Source of the DNA: Nocardia aobensis NBRC 100429
GTDB lineage: Bacteria > Actinomycetota > Actinomycetes > Mycobacteriales > Mycobacteriaceae
Assembly: GCF_000308375.1 (NCBI RefSeq)
Contig: NZ_BAFQ01000182.1
Coordinates: forward strand, 1-49,987
Direction: 5' to 3'
DNA length: 49,987 nt
How positions within the stretch are numbered: position 1 is the stretch's first letter; the number at the start of each line of letters is the position of its first letter. The notes under the pieces were generated by a model. It made no database searches. It saw only the letters and a program-made list of their open reading frames with translations, and was not told the DNA's origin. Both the position numbers and the translations under genes were made by a program. Of the stretch, positions 42,557-49,987 are shown piece by piece.

Positions 42557-43675
42557 CTATGCCCGGGTTTTGAGATTCGCTCCGGGCGCGAGGATTTCGA
42601 CGTCGGGCGGCAAGTTCGGTTCCAGGAAATCCAGCAGGCTGCGTGCTTCCGCTTCGACCTCGGCCGCTTCCCGCGCCGACCACTCCCGGCTCGGGGCGAT
42701 GCGCAACCGCGCCGCCGACTTGTCGGCGAAGATCTTGTAGATGCCGGCCAGAAACCCGTCGATGAGCACCGGACACACCTGCGCGGCCATATGGTGCAGG
42801 GGCAGCGGGGCGTTCCCGGGAATGATCCGGCTGCGATCCCGATGCGACAGCAGGACGTTGTCGTACCAGCCCAGCAGCCGGACAGGTACGGGCAGATCGG
42901 GATCGGCGAGTTCGGCGTCGGCGGCGTCGTAGAGGACGCGGCCGCGCTCGTCGGTGTAGGTGCGCACGCGGTCGCCCAGCCCGTCCAGAATTTCCTTGAT
43001 ACCGAGCAGTCGCGACCAGGTCTGCACATCCATCGTGGTCGCGGGGCCGAAGGCGCGCAGATAGCGAACGACCAACTCCTGCACCGGATATGCCTCGTCG
43101 AGGGGCGCGTCCAGCCAGGGTTCGATGCGCGACCACACCGGACGGCTGTTGTTCCGCCACAAGCCGCGCGGCGGGGTCTGCAACACCGGAAGCTGATAGA
43201 GCCAGGTCTGCGTCACGGCAGTGGGCTCGCGGTCGGGATATTCCTCGACGGCGCGGGCGCGCAGCTCTGCCGACGACATCGGCTGCGCCCCCAGCACCTT
43301 CTCACCCCGGGCGCGTACCTCCTCGGGATCGAGCCCGACCATCGCGCCGTAGAAGAAGCCCTTGCGGAACGGGATCTTCTCCAGTTCCGGCTGGATATGC
43401 GGCGCGATGCGCAGCGCATCCGCCGCCGTCACCAGGTGAATAGTGGCGCGCATCAACGTGATTCGCACCAGCGAGCGATTCTCGAGTCCGGCCGAGACCG
43501 CCGCCGGGTCGAAATCGCTGATCCGGCTCCACAATCCGACGTACGGCGGCGTCACGTCCTGGGCCTGCAGCCCGACCAGATGTTCACACAGCTGCGGGAC
43601 CGGCACCGACGACCGGCGCAGCAGGTGCTGCCGGGCCAGCAGGGTGCGATTCAGAATCCGATCGGACAGTTTCAT
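42557..43675 (-). CDS. AlkZ-like winged-helix DNA glycosylase (HTH_42 family)
   Basis: A 372-residue protein of the HTH_42 (winged-helix DNA-binding domain) family. AlkZ of this family unhooks interstrand DNA crosslinks and removes bulky alkylated bases using two catalytic glutamines, Q37 and Q39. The same QxQ motif falls at Q37 and Q39 here (GLQAQD). Three winged-helix units fill the rest, with HLVTAADALRIAPHI and LLGWYDNVLLSHRDRSRII typical of the family. It is a single gene with no operon partner. Glycosylase activity is inferred; family members also act as antibiotic self-resistance proteins. Confidence 0.85.
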   Translation of the reverse strand: MKLSDRILNRTLLARQHLLRRSSVPVPQLCEHLVGLQAQDVTPPYVGLWSRISDFDPAAVSAGLENRSLVRITLMRATIHLVTAADALRIAPHIQPELEKIPFRKGFFYGAMVGLDPEEVRARGEKVLGAQPMSSAELRARAVEEYPDREPTAVTQTWLYQLPVLQTPPRGLWRNNSRPVWSRIEPWLDAPLDEAYPVQELVVRYLRAFGPATTMDVQTWSRLLGIKEILDGLGDRVRTYTDERGRVLYDAADAELADPDLPVPVRLLGWYDNVLLSHRDRSRIIPGNAPLPLHHMAAQVCPVLIDGFLAGIYKIFADKSAARLRIAPSREWSAREAAEVEAEARSLLDFLEPNLPPDVEILAPGANLKTRA

Positions 43676-43732
43676 GATGCGCTCACCCTACGGCCCGGCA
43701 CCGACATCGAACGCCTGCCGGACGAGAGCCGC

Positions 43733-44707
43733 TCAGCGCACGGTGACGACGACTTTGCCCTTCGCCGAACGGTTGTCGAGCGCGGCGACGGCGGCCGCGG
43801 TCTCCGTCAGCGGGTACAGCACGGGCTGCGGCGCCGCGATCTTGCCCGATTCCAGCAGCGGCGCGACCTCGTCCCACTGCTCCTGCAGATAGCCCGGATG
43901 GGTCATCACCCATTCTCCCCAGGCCGCGCCGATCACCTCGACGTTCTTGAGCAGCAAGCGATTCACCTTCACGGTGGGGATTTCACCCGCGGTGAAGCCG
44001 ACCACGAGCAACCGCCCGGCCGGCGCCAGCGAGCGAATGCTGTCGGTGAACCGGTCGCCGCCGACCGGATCGAGCACTATGTCGACGCCCCGCCCGTCGG
44101 TCAGTTCCTTCACCGCGGCCAGCCAGCCGTCGGTGAGTACCACATCGGAGGCGCCGTTGGCCCGCGCGACCTCGGCCTTCTCCTCGGTACTCACCACGGC
44201 GATCACCCGGCCCGCGCCCAGCGCCTTCGCCATGCGCAGGGTGGAGGTGCCGATGCCGCCGGCGGCGCCGTGCACGAGCACGGTCTCCCCCTCGGCCAAC
44301 CGGCCCCGGTTGCGCAGGCAGAAGTGCACGGTCAGATCGTTGAACAGAATTCCCGCACCCGCTTCGAGGGAAATGTTGTCCGGCAGCCGGAACACCATCT
44401 CCTTGGCGGTGACCGCGGTTTCGGCGACGGCATTGCCCAGCATGGTCAGCGCCACCACCCGATCACCCGCCCGGACCCGCGCATCCTCGGGCGCCGAGCG
44501 CACGACCCCGGCCACCTCGCCACCGACCACGAACGGCAGTTCGGGTTTCATCTGATAGAGCCCCCGGGTCATCAGCACATCCGGAAACGCCACCCCCGCG
44601 GCATGGACGTCGATCACCACTCCACCGGGGAATTCCGCCGGTTCGGGGATGTCCACGACCTCGATGGATTCGGGCCCCTCGAGCTTGCTCACCTGGGCTG
44701 CGCGCAT
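43733..44707 (-). CDS. Quinone oxidoreductase-type NADPH dehydrogenase (MDR family)
   Basis: A 324-residue medium-chain dehydrogenase/reductase of the zinc-free quinone oxidoreductase type, using NADPH to reduce quinones or enones. The GroES-like N-terminal domain contains AAGVAFPDVLMTRGLYQ and LPFVVGGEVAGVV. The nucleotide-binding loop is VLVHGAAGGIGTS and the sequence continues GVDIVLDPVGGD. No structural-zinc cysteine cluster is present. ATG 44707 follows AGAGG at seven bases; the reading frame extends further upstream but only through non-coding sequence. Physiological substrate unknown. Confidence 0.93.
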   Translation of the reverse strand: MRAAQVSKLEGPESIEVVDIPEPAEFPGGVVIDVHAAGVAFPDVLMTRGLYQMKPELPFVVGGEVAGVVRSAPEDARVRAGDRVVALTMLGNAVAETAVTAKEMVFRLPDNISLEAGAGILFNDLTVHFCLRNRGRLAEGETVLVHGAAGGIGTSTLRMAKALGAGRVIAVVSTEEKAEVARANGASDVVLTDGWLAAVKELTDGRGVDIVLDPVGGDRFTDSIRSLAPAGRLLVVGFTAGEIPTVKVNRLLLKNVEVIGAAWGEWVMTHPGYLQEQWDEVAPLLESGKIAAPQPVLYPLTETAAAVAALDNRSAKGKVVVTVR

Positions 44708-44830
44708 GAAACGACCTCTCTGTCCGCGGCTGCTTTCCCACAAGTTAACCGGTCTTCGCACACCCCTGTCCACAGGTCCCCGATTTGCTACGCTTGGGCC
44801 CGCTGAACTGAGCGAAGAGGGGGATTTCTC

Positions 44831-45151
44831 ATGGCCGGTCCCAACGATCCACCCGCGAACGCGATGAAGATCGATCCCGCGGCCCTGCAAAGTTTCGCGA
44901 AAACCCTGCGCGACGAGTCCGACGCCATCGGCAAACTCGACTCCGGGCTGGCCGGCGCCGCCGGGGCGCTTCCGGGCACCGGCTGGGACGCGGCCTGCAA
45001 CGGCGCCAAGGATTCGGTCGAGAACGCGTTGAAGCGAATCGGTTCGCGCGTAACGCATATCGCCGACACCGTCGAACAGGCCGGCAAGGTCATCATCGAT
45101 ACCGACCAGCAGTTGCGCGACGATCTGAACAAGATCGGTATCCGCGCATGA
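44831..45151 (+). CDS. EspC-like type VII secretion target protein
   Basis: A 106-residue helical protein of the EspC/WXG100-like group (PF10824 type): MKIDPAALQSFAKTLRDESDAIGKLDSGL forms helix one, the turn carries Gly51-Trp52, and a long second helix follows. Such proteins are exported by type VII (ESX) systems, usually as a pair with a larger partner. GAGGGGG precedes the ATG. Its stop overlaps the start of the lytic transglycosylase gene (ATGA), so the two are made together and may be a secreted heterodimer. No ESX membrane component is in the window. Confidence 0.85.
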   Translation: MAGPNDPPANAMKIDPAALQSFAKTLRDESDAIGKLDSGLAGAAGALPGTGWDAACNGAKDSVENALKRIGSRVTHIADTVEQAGKVIIDTDQQLRDDLNKIGIRA

Positions 45152-46347
45152 GCGGCGCGGCATTGACCATCCCCGACGTCGAGAAATGGGACCCGGACAA
45201 GCTGGGCACCGCCGCGACCGCCGTCGGCAAACTCTCCGGGGACCTCGACCAGGCCGTCGTCGCCGCCGTGAACAGCACGCAGAAACTCGGTCAGGACCAG
45301 AAATGGGGCGGCGGTGCCGCGCAGGCCGCCGACGGCCGGATGCAGGTGGAGAAAAGCCGGGCTTCGACAGTGAGCCAGGCGGTTCTGGGATTGCAGACGG
45401 CACTGAACCAACAGGTCGAGAATCTGAAGAACGCCAAGCTCGCGGTGCTGCAGATGCGCGATCAGGCGACCTTCGTACCCGCCCCCAGCGTGATGCCGGC
45501 GTTCGAAGTGAATCCCGACGGCACGGTGAATCCGCAGCAGCGGCTCGACTGGCTCGACCAGCACCGCGACAAGCTCAACGAAATCGAGTACACGGCGAAG
45601 ACCACCGAGATCAAGACGGATGCCGCCGCGCACGAGTGGGCGATCGTCAACGCCCTGAAAAACGCGCAGACGGTCGCGGATTCGGCGATCACGGCCCTCA
45701 ACGGCGCCAAGGCCCCGGTCGATGCCGCGTTCGCCGGACTCGGCGACCCGGTCACCGGCGCCGGCGCCGCACCTCCGGCGCCACCCGCTCCCACCGTCCC
45801 CGCCGCGGCGGCGCCACCCGCCGCCCCGACCGCCACACCGGTCGCGAGCCATTCGGGCATCCCGGCGTCCTCCAGCCTGATGGGCAACTCCCATCACGGC
45901 GGCGGCACCAGTTCCTACAGCGGCGGCAGCTACGGCGGCGGCAGCTCCAACGGCCCCACCAGCGGCCCGCCGCCCACGGCCCATCCGTCCGGTGATGTGC
46001 AGCAGTGGATCGCCCAGGCCAAACAGGTCCTGATCGAGATGGGCTATCCTCCGGAATCGATCGACGAGAACGCCATCGCGCTCATCATCGAGCACGAATC
46101 CGGCGGCGATCCGAACGCGATCAACAACTGGGACAGCAACGCGGCGGCCGGCCATCCGTCGAAGGGTCTGATGCAGTGCATCGACAGCACCTTCAACGCC
46201 CATGCGGCCCCGGGCCACACCGACATCTGGAACCCGGTCGACAACATCGTGGCCGCCACGCGCTACTCGATCGACCGCTACGGTTCGCTCGACAATGTGC
46301 CGGGCGTTTCCGCGGTCTCCGGTGGTGGCGGCTACGTCGGCTACTGA
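45148..46347 (+). CDS. Lytic transglycosylase with type VII-like helical N-terminus
   Basis: A 399-residue cell-wall hydrolase. Residues 1 to about 200 are helical and WXG100/T7SS-substrate-like (IPDVEKWDPDKLGTAATAVGKLSGDLDQA..., with WGGGAAQAADGRM). Residues about 205-290 are an Ala/Pro then Gly/Ser linker. Residues about 300-385 are an SLT transglycosylase domain with the catalytic Glu317 in EHESGGDPNAINNWDSN, plus GLMQCIDSTF and NPVDNIVAATRY. There is no Sec signal peptide, so export by type VII secretion with the coupled EspC-like protein is likely. It would cleave peptidoglycan glycan strands. Confidence 0.9.
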   Translation: MSGAALTIPDVEKWDPDKLGTAATAVGKLSGDLDQAVVAAVNSTQKLGQDQKWGGGAAQAADGRMQVEKSRASTVSQAVLGLQTALNQQVENLKNAKLAVLQMRDQATFVPAPSVMPAFEVNPDGTVNPQQRLDWLDQHRDKLNEIEYTAKTTEIKTDAAAHEWAIVNALKNAQTVADSAITALNGAKAPVDAAFAGLGDPVTGAGAAPPAPPAPTVPAAAAPPAAPTATPVASHSGIPASSSLMGNSHHGGGTSSYSGGSYGGGSSNGPTSGPPPTAHPSGDVQQWIAQAKQVLIEMGYPPESIDENAIALIIEHESGGDPNAINNWDSNAAAGHPSKGLMQCIDSTFNAHAAPGHTDIWNPVDNIVAATRYSIDRYGSLDNVPGVSAVSGGGGYVGY

Positions 46348-46506
46348 TCGGCGGCCGCGAACACCCCCCGCCGCGACACAACTGGACATTTGCTACGTGT
46401 GAGTAGAGCCATCTCGGCGTAACAGTGTGACCTGCGCCCCGTAAAGTCATGTCACAAGAAGCACCGCATGAAGTACGCGGCACACCGTGCAGCGCGAGGA
46501 GCACCA

Positions 46507-47280
46507 GTGTCACTCGATCAGCCACTCGCCCCGCTTCCCCAGGAGGGCATGGGCTTCGCCTCGGCGTGGCCCATCCGGGCTGGCGATGTAGATCCCTACA
46601 GCCGGCTGCGGCTCGACGCCGTGGCTCGATATTTGCAAGACATCGCGTGGGAAGAGTTGCACACCACGTTCTTCCACCGCACGGACCCGGCGTGGATCGT
46701 GCGCCGCACCGTGATCGACGTGGTGCGTCCGATCGTCTGGCCGGACCGGGTGCAGTTGCGGCGCTGGTGTTCGGCGATGTCGACCCGGTGGACGAATATG
46801 CGGGTGCGGATCACCAGCGACAGCGGCGGCCTGATCGAGACCGAAGGCTTCTGGATCAATATCAACGAGTCGACGAATATGCCGACCCGGATCAGCGACC
46901 AGGGATTGGCACATCTGGCCCGCACCACCGACGAACATCGGCTGCGCTGGCGGCCGTGGCTGACCGATGCGGTGCCGCCGGAATCGGACACCGATCTGAC
47001 CTTCCCGGTGCGCGCGACCGATATCGACCAGTTCAACCACGTCAACAACGCCATGTACTGGCAGGCGGTGGAACACTTCCTGGTGGACTATCCGAAGTTG
47101 GTGGCCGGGCCGCATCGCGCGGTGATCGAATATGTCGCGCCGGTGCTGGCCCGCCAGCACATCAGCGTGCGCAGCCGCTACGAGCCCGGCGACCGCAACG
47201 GCCAGCCGGTGCTACGGCTGTGGTTCATGGTCGGCGGCACCATCACCACCACCGTGCGGATCGGCGCGCTACCGACCTGA
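46507..47280 (+). CDS. Acyl-ACP thioesterase-type protein
   Basis: A 257-residue double hot-dog protein of the acyl-ACP thioesterase family, which releases fatty acids from acyl carrier protein or CoA. The first hot-dog includes LDAVARYLQDIAWEEL; the second includes VRATDIDQFNHVNNAMYWQAVEHFL with the Asn/His active-site residues. I chose GTG 46507 because GAGGAG is five bases upstream; ATG 46468 is possible. A strong terminator follows it. Substrate chain length is unknown. Confidence 0.88.
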   Translation: MSLDQPLAPLPQEGMGFASAWPIRAGDVDPYSRLRLDAVARYLQDIAWEELHTTFFHRTDPAWIVRRTVIDVVRPIVWPDRVQLRRWCSAMSTRWTNMRVRITSDSGGLIETEGFWININESTNMPTRISDQGLAHLARTTDEHRLRWRPWLTDAVPPESDTDLTFPVRATDIDQFNHVNNAMYWQAVEHFLVDYPKLVAGPHRAVIEYVAPVLARQHISVRSRYEPGDRNGQPVLRLWFMVGGTITTTVRIGALPT

Positions 47281-47312
47281 GCGCGGATAGCGGAGAGTTC
47301 GCGAACGACCCC

Positions 47313-47359
47313 CGCCGACTTCCGGACCCTCATACGGGGAGGGTCCGGAAGAGCCGGCG
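47313..47359. terminator. Bidirectional terminator between the thioesterase and fprB
   Basis: A 13-bp perfect stem (47319-47331 with 47339-47351, 7-base loop) is flanked by a further CGCCG/CGGCG stem. It fills the gap between two convergent stop codons. There is no T-run, but its length makes it a strong terminator candidate. Confidence 0.85.
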
Positions 47360-47360
47360 T

Positions 47361-49028
47361 TCAGCCGCGTGCGGCTTTGAGCAGATCCTCGATGGTGGTG
47401 AATTTGACGCGCGGGCGTCCGCCGGACTTGCCGGCGTTCTTCTCGGCGGCGTCGATGGCCTTCCAGCCGTCGCGGCCGACGGCGTCGGGCTGGCGCTGGG
47501 CGAGCAGGGCCTCGAGCGCGGCCCGATCTCCTTGCGGGGCAGCCAGTTTGCCGGAGGTGAAGTCCTCGAGCAGCTGTTCCACGGTTTCGGTGGCATCGAC
47601 GCGGTTGGAACCGATCACGCCACGCGGACCACGCTTGATCCAGCCCGACACATAGACGCCGGTGACGTGCGCGCCGTCGGCGACCACGCGGCCGTGCTCG
47701 TTGGGCACGATCCCGGCGCGCTCGTCGAACGGCAGATCCGCGATGGGAACACCGCGATAGCCGATGGACCGCAACACCATCGACGCCGGCAGCGTCTCGC
47801 GGCGATCCGAGGCCCGCGCCACCACGCGCCCGTCCTCGGAAACCAGTTCGTTGTGCACGAACTCGAGCTCCTCGACATGACCGTCGCCGCGGATCTCGGT
47901 CGGTGAGGCCAGGTAGCGGAACACGATGCGCTTGTTGTCCGGATTCGGGGCCTTGGCCGCGTATTCCTGGGCCAGTTCGTACTTCAGCCGCAGCGAAGGC
48001 TCGATATCCGGGTCATCCAGCAGCGCCTGGCTCGCCGGATCCAGCTCCAGCTCGGCCGGGTCGATGATCACATCGACGCCCTTCAGATGCCCCAACGCCA
48101 AAAATTCCGCCGACGTGTAGGCCGCCTGCAGCGGTCCACGCCGGCCGAGCACCACGACCTCACGAACATTGCTGTCGCGCAGCGCGTCCAGGGCGTGGTC
48201 GGCGATATCGGTCTTGGCCAGCTCATCCGGCGGCAGCGTCAGCACGCGCGCGACGTCGAGGGCGACGTTGCCGTTACCCACGATCACCACCCGCTCACCG
48301 GACAGGTCGAAACCGCGCTCGGCGTAGTCGGGGTGGCCGTTGTACCAGGCCACGAACTCGGTCGCCGAGTGGCTGCCGGGCAGATCCTCACCCGGCACGT
48401 CCAGGCGGCGGTCGGCCGAGGCGCCCACGGCGTAGATCACCGCATGGTGATGAGCCTGCAGCTCCTCGTGCGAAATATGTTTACCCACCTCGACATTCAG
48501 GCGGTACTGCAGAGTGTCACGACGGAACGCGCTCTCGAACATGGCAGACACCGACTTGGTGCCCGGATGATCCGGGGCCACCCCGGCGCGCACCAGACCC
48601 CACGGGGTGGGCAGCCGGTCGAACATCTCCACCTCGACATCGGCCCGGCGAAGCAACTCGTCGGCGGCGTAGCAGGCCGCGGGCCCGGCGCCGACGATCG
48701 CCACCCGCAGCGTGCCCAGCTCCTTCGGCGGGCGTGCCGGAGTCACCAGCGGGTCGAAATTCGACTCCAGCGGATGCCGCTGGAAGTAGGCGGCGTTGAT
48801 ATCGCGGAAACGAGCCAGCGACGCCGTCAGATCGTCCTCGGAGAAGATGGCCTCCACCGGGCAGGCATCCACACACGCACCACAGTCGATACAGGTGTCG
48901 GGGTCGATGTACAGCTGCTCGGTCGTCGCGAACTCGGGTTGCTCCGGAGTGGGACGAATGCAATCGACCGGGCACTCGGGAACGCAGCTGGCGTCGTTGC
49001 AACAACGCTGCGTGATCACGTAGGCCAT
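47361..49028 (-). CDS. fprB: Ferredoxin-NADP reductase FprB with N-terminal ferredoxin domain
   Basis: A 555-residue fusion. Residues 1-100 are a 7Fe/8Fe ferredoxin with cysteines at 9, 15 and 19 and the classical CxxCxxCxxxCP at 46-57. The rest is an adrenodoxin-reductase-like NADPH:ferredoxin oxidoreductase with an FAD Rossmann motif (VAIVGAGPAACYAADELLRR, near residue 110), the NADPH motif VVIVGNGNVALDVARVL and the C-terminal GWIKRGPRGVIGSNR. The domain order matches mycobacterial FprB. ATG 49028 follows GAGGATCT. It moves electrons between NADPH and iron-sulfur proteins; the partner oxygenase is not in the window. Confidence 0.96.
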   Translation of the reverse strand: MAYVITQRCCNDASCVPECPVDCIRPTPEQPEFATTEQLYIDPDTCIDCGACVDACPVEAIFSEDDLTASLARFRDINAAYFQRHPLESNFDPLVTPARPPKELGTLRVAIVGAGPAACYAADELLRRADVEVEMFDRLPTPWGLVRAGVAPDHPGTKSVSAMFESAFRRDTLQYRLNVEVGKHISHEELQAHHHAVIYAVGASADRRLDVPGEDLPGSHSATEFVAWYNGHPDYAERGFDLSGERVVIVGNGNVALDVARVLTLPPDELAKTDIADHALDALRDSNVREVVVLGRRGPLQAAYTSAEFLALGHLKGVDVIIDPAELELDPASQALLDDPDIEPSLRLKYELAQEYAAKAPNPDNKRIVFRYLASPTEIRGDGHVEELEFVHNELVSEDGRVVARASDRRETLPASMVLRSIGYRGVPIADLPFDERAGIVPNEHGRVVADGAHVTGVYVSGWIKRGPRGVIGSNRVDATETVEQLLEDFTSGKLAAPQGDRAALEALLAQRQPDAVGRDGWKAIDAAEKNAGKSGGRPRVKFTTIEDLLKAARG

Positions 49029-49216
49029 ATCTCGCAGATCCTCGAAACATCATGGGACGTCCCCACCCGGGTTTGGACAGGGCGTGCATCGCACCGGTTG
49101 CCGGTCGGCCCCCGCTGTGACACTACCTTCAGTGTGCCTCGAGAGTGAGTTACATCTCTCATCAGGTAGCGATTTAGATAACACCGTTTACTTTCTACGG
49201 CGCTACGGTATTGCTC

Positions 49217-49708
49217 ATGGCGCGGACGCTGATCCTGATGCGACACGGTAAATCCGCATATCCGCCGGGTGTTGACGACCACGACCGGCCGCTGGCGCCA
49301 CGGGGGCGGCGCGAGGCGGCGCTGGCCGGAACCTGGCTGCGCGAGACCCAGCCGGCGATCGACGCGGTGTCCTGTTCGGACGCGGTCCGGACCCGCGAAA
49401 CGCTGGCCGCGACCGGCGTCGACGCGCCGGTCGTCTACGAGCATTCGATCTACGAGGCCACGCCCCACACCCTGATCGAATTGATCCAGCTGACCGACGA
49501 CGACGTGCAGACGCTGCTGCTGATCGGCCACTCGCCGGGGATGCCGTGGACGGCGTGGGAGCTGGCGGCCAATCGCGCGTCGCTGCCGGCCGAAGAGCTC
49601 AGCCGCAAATTCCCGACCTCCGCACTGGCGGTGCTGGAATTCGACCGGCCGTGGTCGCGCGCGGACCCCGGCACCGGTGAATTGGTCCGGTTCCACGTGC
49701 CGCGCTGA
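49217..49708 (+). CDS. SixA-type phosphohistidine phosphatase
   Basis: A 163-residue histidine phosphatase of the SixA family. The catalytic motif is RHG at residues 9-11 (LILMRHGKSAYP), and the second histidine is in LLIGHSPGM. SixA proteins remove phosphate from histidine in phosphotransfer proteins. I chose ATG 49217; a TTG two codons upstream is possible. There is no strong ribosome site. It is divergent from fprB. Confidence 0.92.
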   Translation: MARTLILMRHGKSAYPPGVDDHDRPLAPRGRREAALAGTWLRETQPAIDAVSCSDAVRTRETLAATGVDAPVVYEHSIYEATPHTLIELIQLTDDDVQTLLLIGHSPGMPWTAWELAANRASLPAEELSRKFPTSALAVLEFDRPWSRADPGTGELVRFHVPR

Positions 49709-49731
49709 CGCGCTGTTCGAGAAAAGGCTTG

Positions 49732-49932
49732 TCAGCGTAGGAATTTGCCGCGCACGACGACGACCGCGCCGAGCAGCACGAGCACCAGCAACGCGACGAA
49801 CCAGTTCGTCAGCGCCCAGACGACGCCCAGGACGACGATCACCGGGACCGCCGCGACGAGAGCGATGAACGGGCTTTCCTTGACCGTCTCCAGCGCCGAC
49901 CGCGCCCGGACCCGATCGATTTCCTTGGCCAT
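49732..49932 (-). CDS. Small membrane protein, function unknown
   Basis: A 66-residue protein with a basic, charged N-terminus and two adjacent hydrophobic segments (IALVAAVPVIVVLGVVWAL and WFVALLVLVLLGAVVVV) ending in a basic tail. I do not recognise a family. High third-position GC and an ATG in a sensible place support coding. It is convergent with the SixA-type gene. Confidence 0.65.
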   Translation of the reverse strand: MAKEIDRVRARSALETVKESPFIALVAAVPVIVVLGVVWALTNWFVALLVLVLLGAVVVVRGKFLR

Positions 49933-49987
49933 GTACTCAGGGTAGGTGGTCGGCGCGAGATGCGCCCGAATTGTCCGGCAACCCAGC

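Noticed and set aside
46425..46475. CRP-like site TGTGAC...GTCACA before the thioesterase gene
   Set aside because: The half-sites are about 20 bases apart, too far for a CRP dimer site.

Overview
The window is high-GC DNA with actinobacterial gene content: an rpsL-rpsG-fusA-tuf cluster, FprB, KshB with KstR-type operators, an EspC-like type VII secretion protein and a mycofactocin-type glycosyltransferase. Together these point to a mycolic-acid-bearing member of the Mycobacteriales, most likely Nocardia. The genus is inferred from gene content only.

Layout. (1) 1-15894 (minus): the first 5298 codons of a giant non-ribosomal peptide synthetase (NRPS) whose 3' end lies outside the window. One reading frame holds five complete C-A-T modules. 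The pocket codes read Ser, unassigned, Ser, Thr, unassigned. The first module resembles EntF, which suggests the chain starts with an acyl or aryl group supplied in trans. (2) 16343-19261 (minus): a GAF-sensor regulator with a winged-helix C-terminus, then an mftF-like glycosyltransferase with no other mycofactocin gene beside it. (3) 19620-26943: a steroid and redox neighbourhood. It holds a TetR regulator, kshB behind a perfect KstR operator, an AlkD-like glycosylase, a membrane protein, a divergent glutamate racemase, a ferredoxin reductase behind an identical KstR operator, an SPW membrane protein and a second TetR. (4) 26959-29484: a TetR regulator divergent from an MFS exporter and a cupin, with a long palindrome over the exporter start codon. 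(5) 29556-31763: a large disordered protein with a conserved-looking C-terminal helical domain, ended by a strong terminator. (6) 31843-36305 (minus): rpsL-rpsG-fusA-tuf, with hairpins in both long internal gaps. (7) 36692-40590: two DUF3558-like lipoproteins, a two-component system and a small membrane protein. (8) 40601-49932: 4-hydroxyphenylpyruvate dioxygenase divergent from an Lrp-type regulator, an AlkZ-like glycosylase, a quinone oxidoreductase, an EspC-like protein coupled to a lytic transglycosylase, an acyl-ACP thioesterase, FprB, a SixA-type phosphatase and a small membrane protein.

How they work together. KshB and the ferredoxin reductase are both electron-transfer proteins and share the same operator, so they probably respond together to steroid-derived CoA thioesters. 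The NRPS stands alone except for its neighbouring regulator; tailoring, MbtH and release functions must lie to the left of the window or elsewhere. No tRNA, rRNA, CRISPR array or insertion sequence was recognised.
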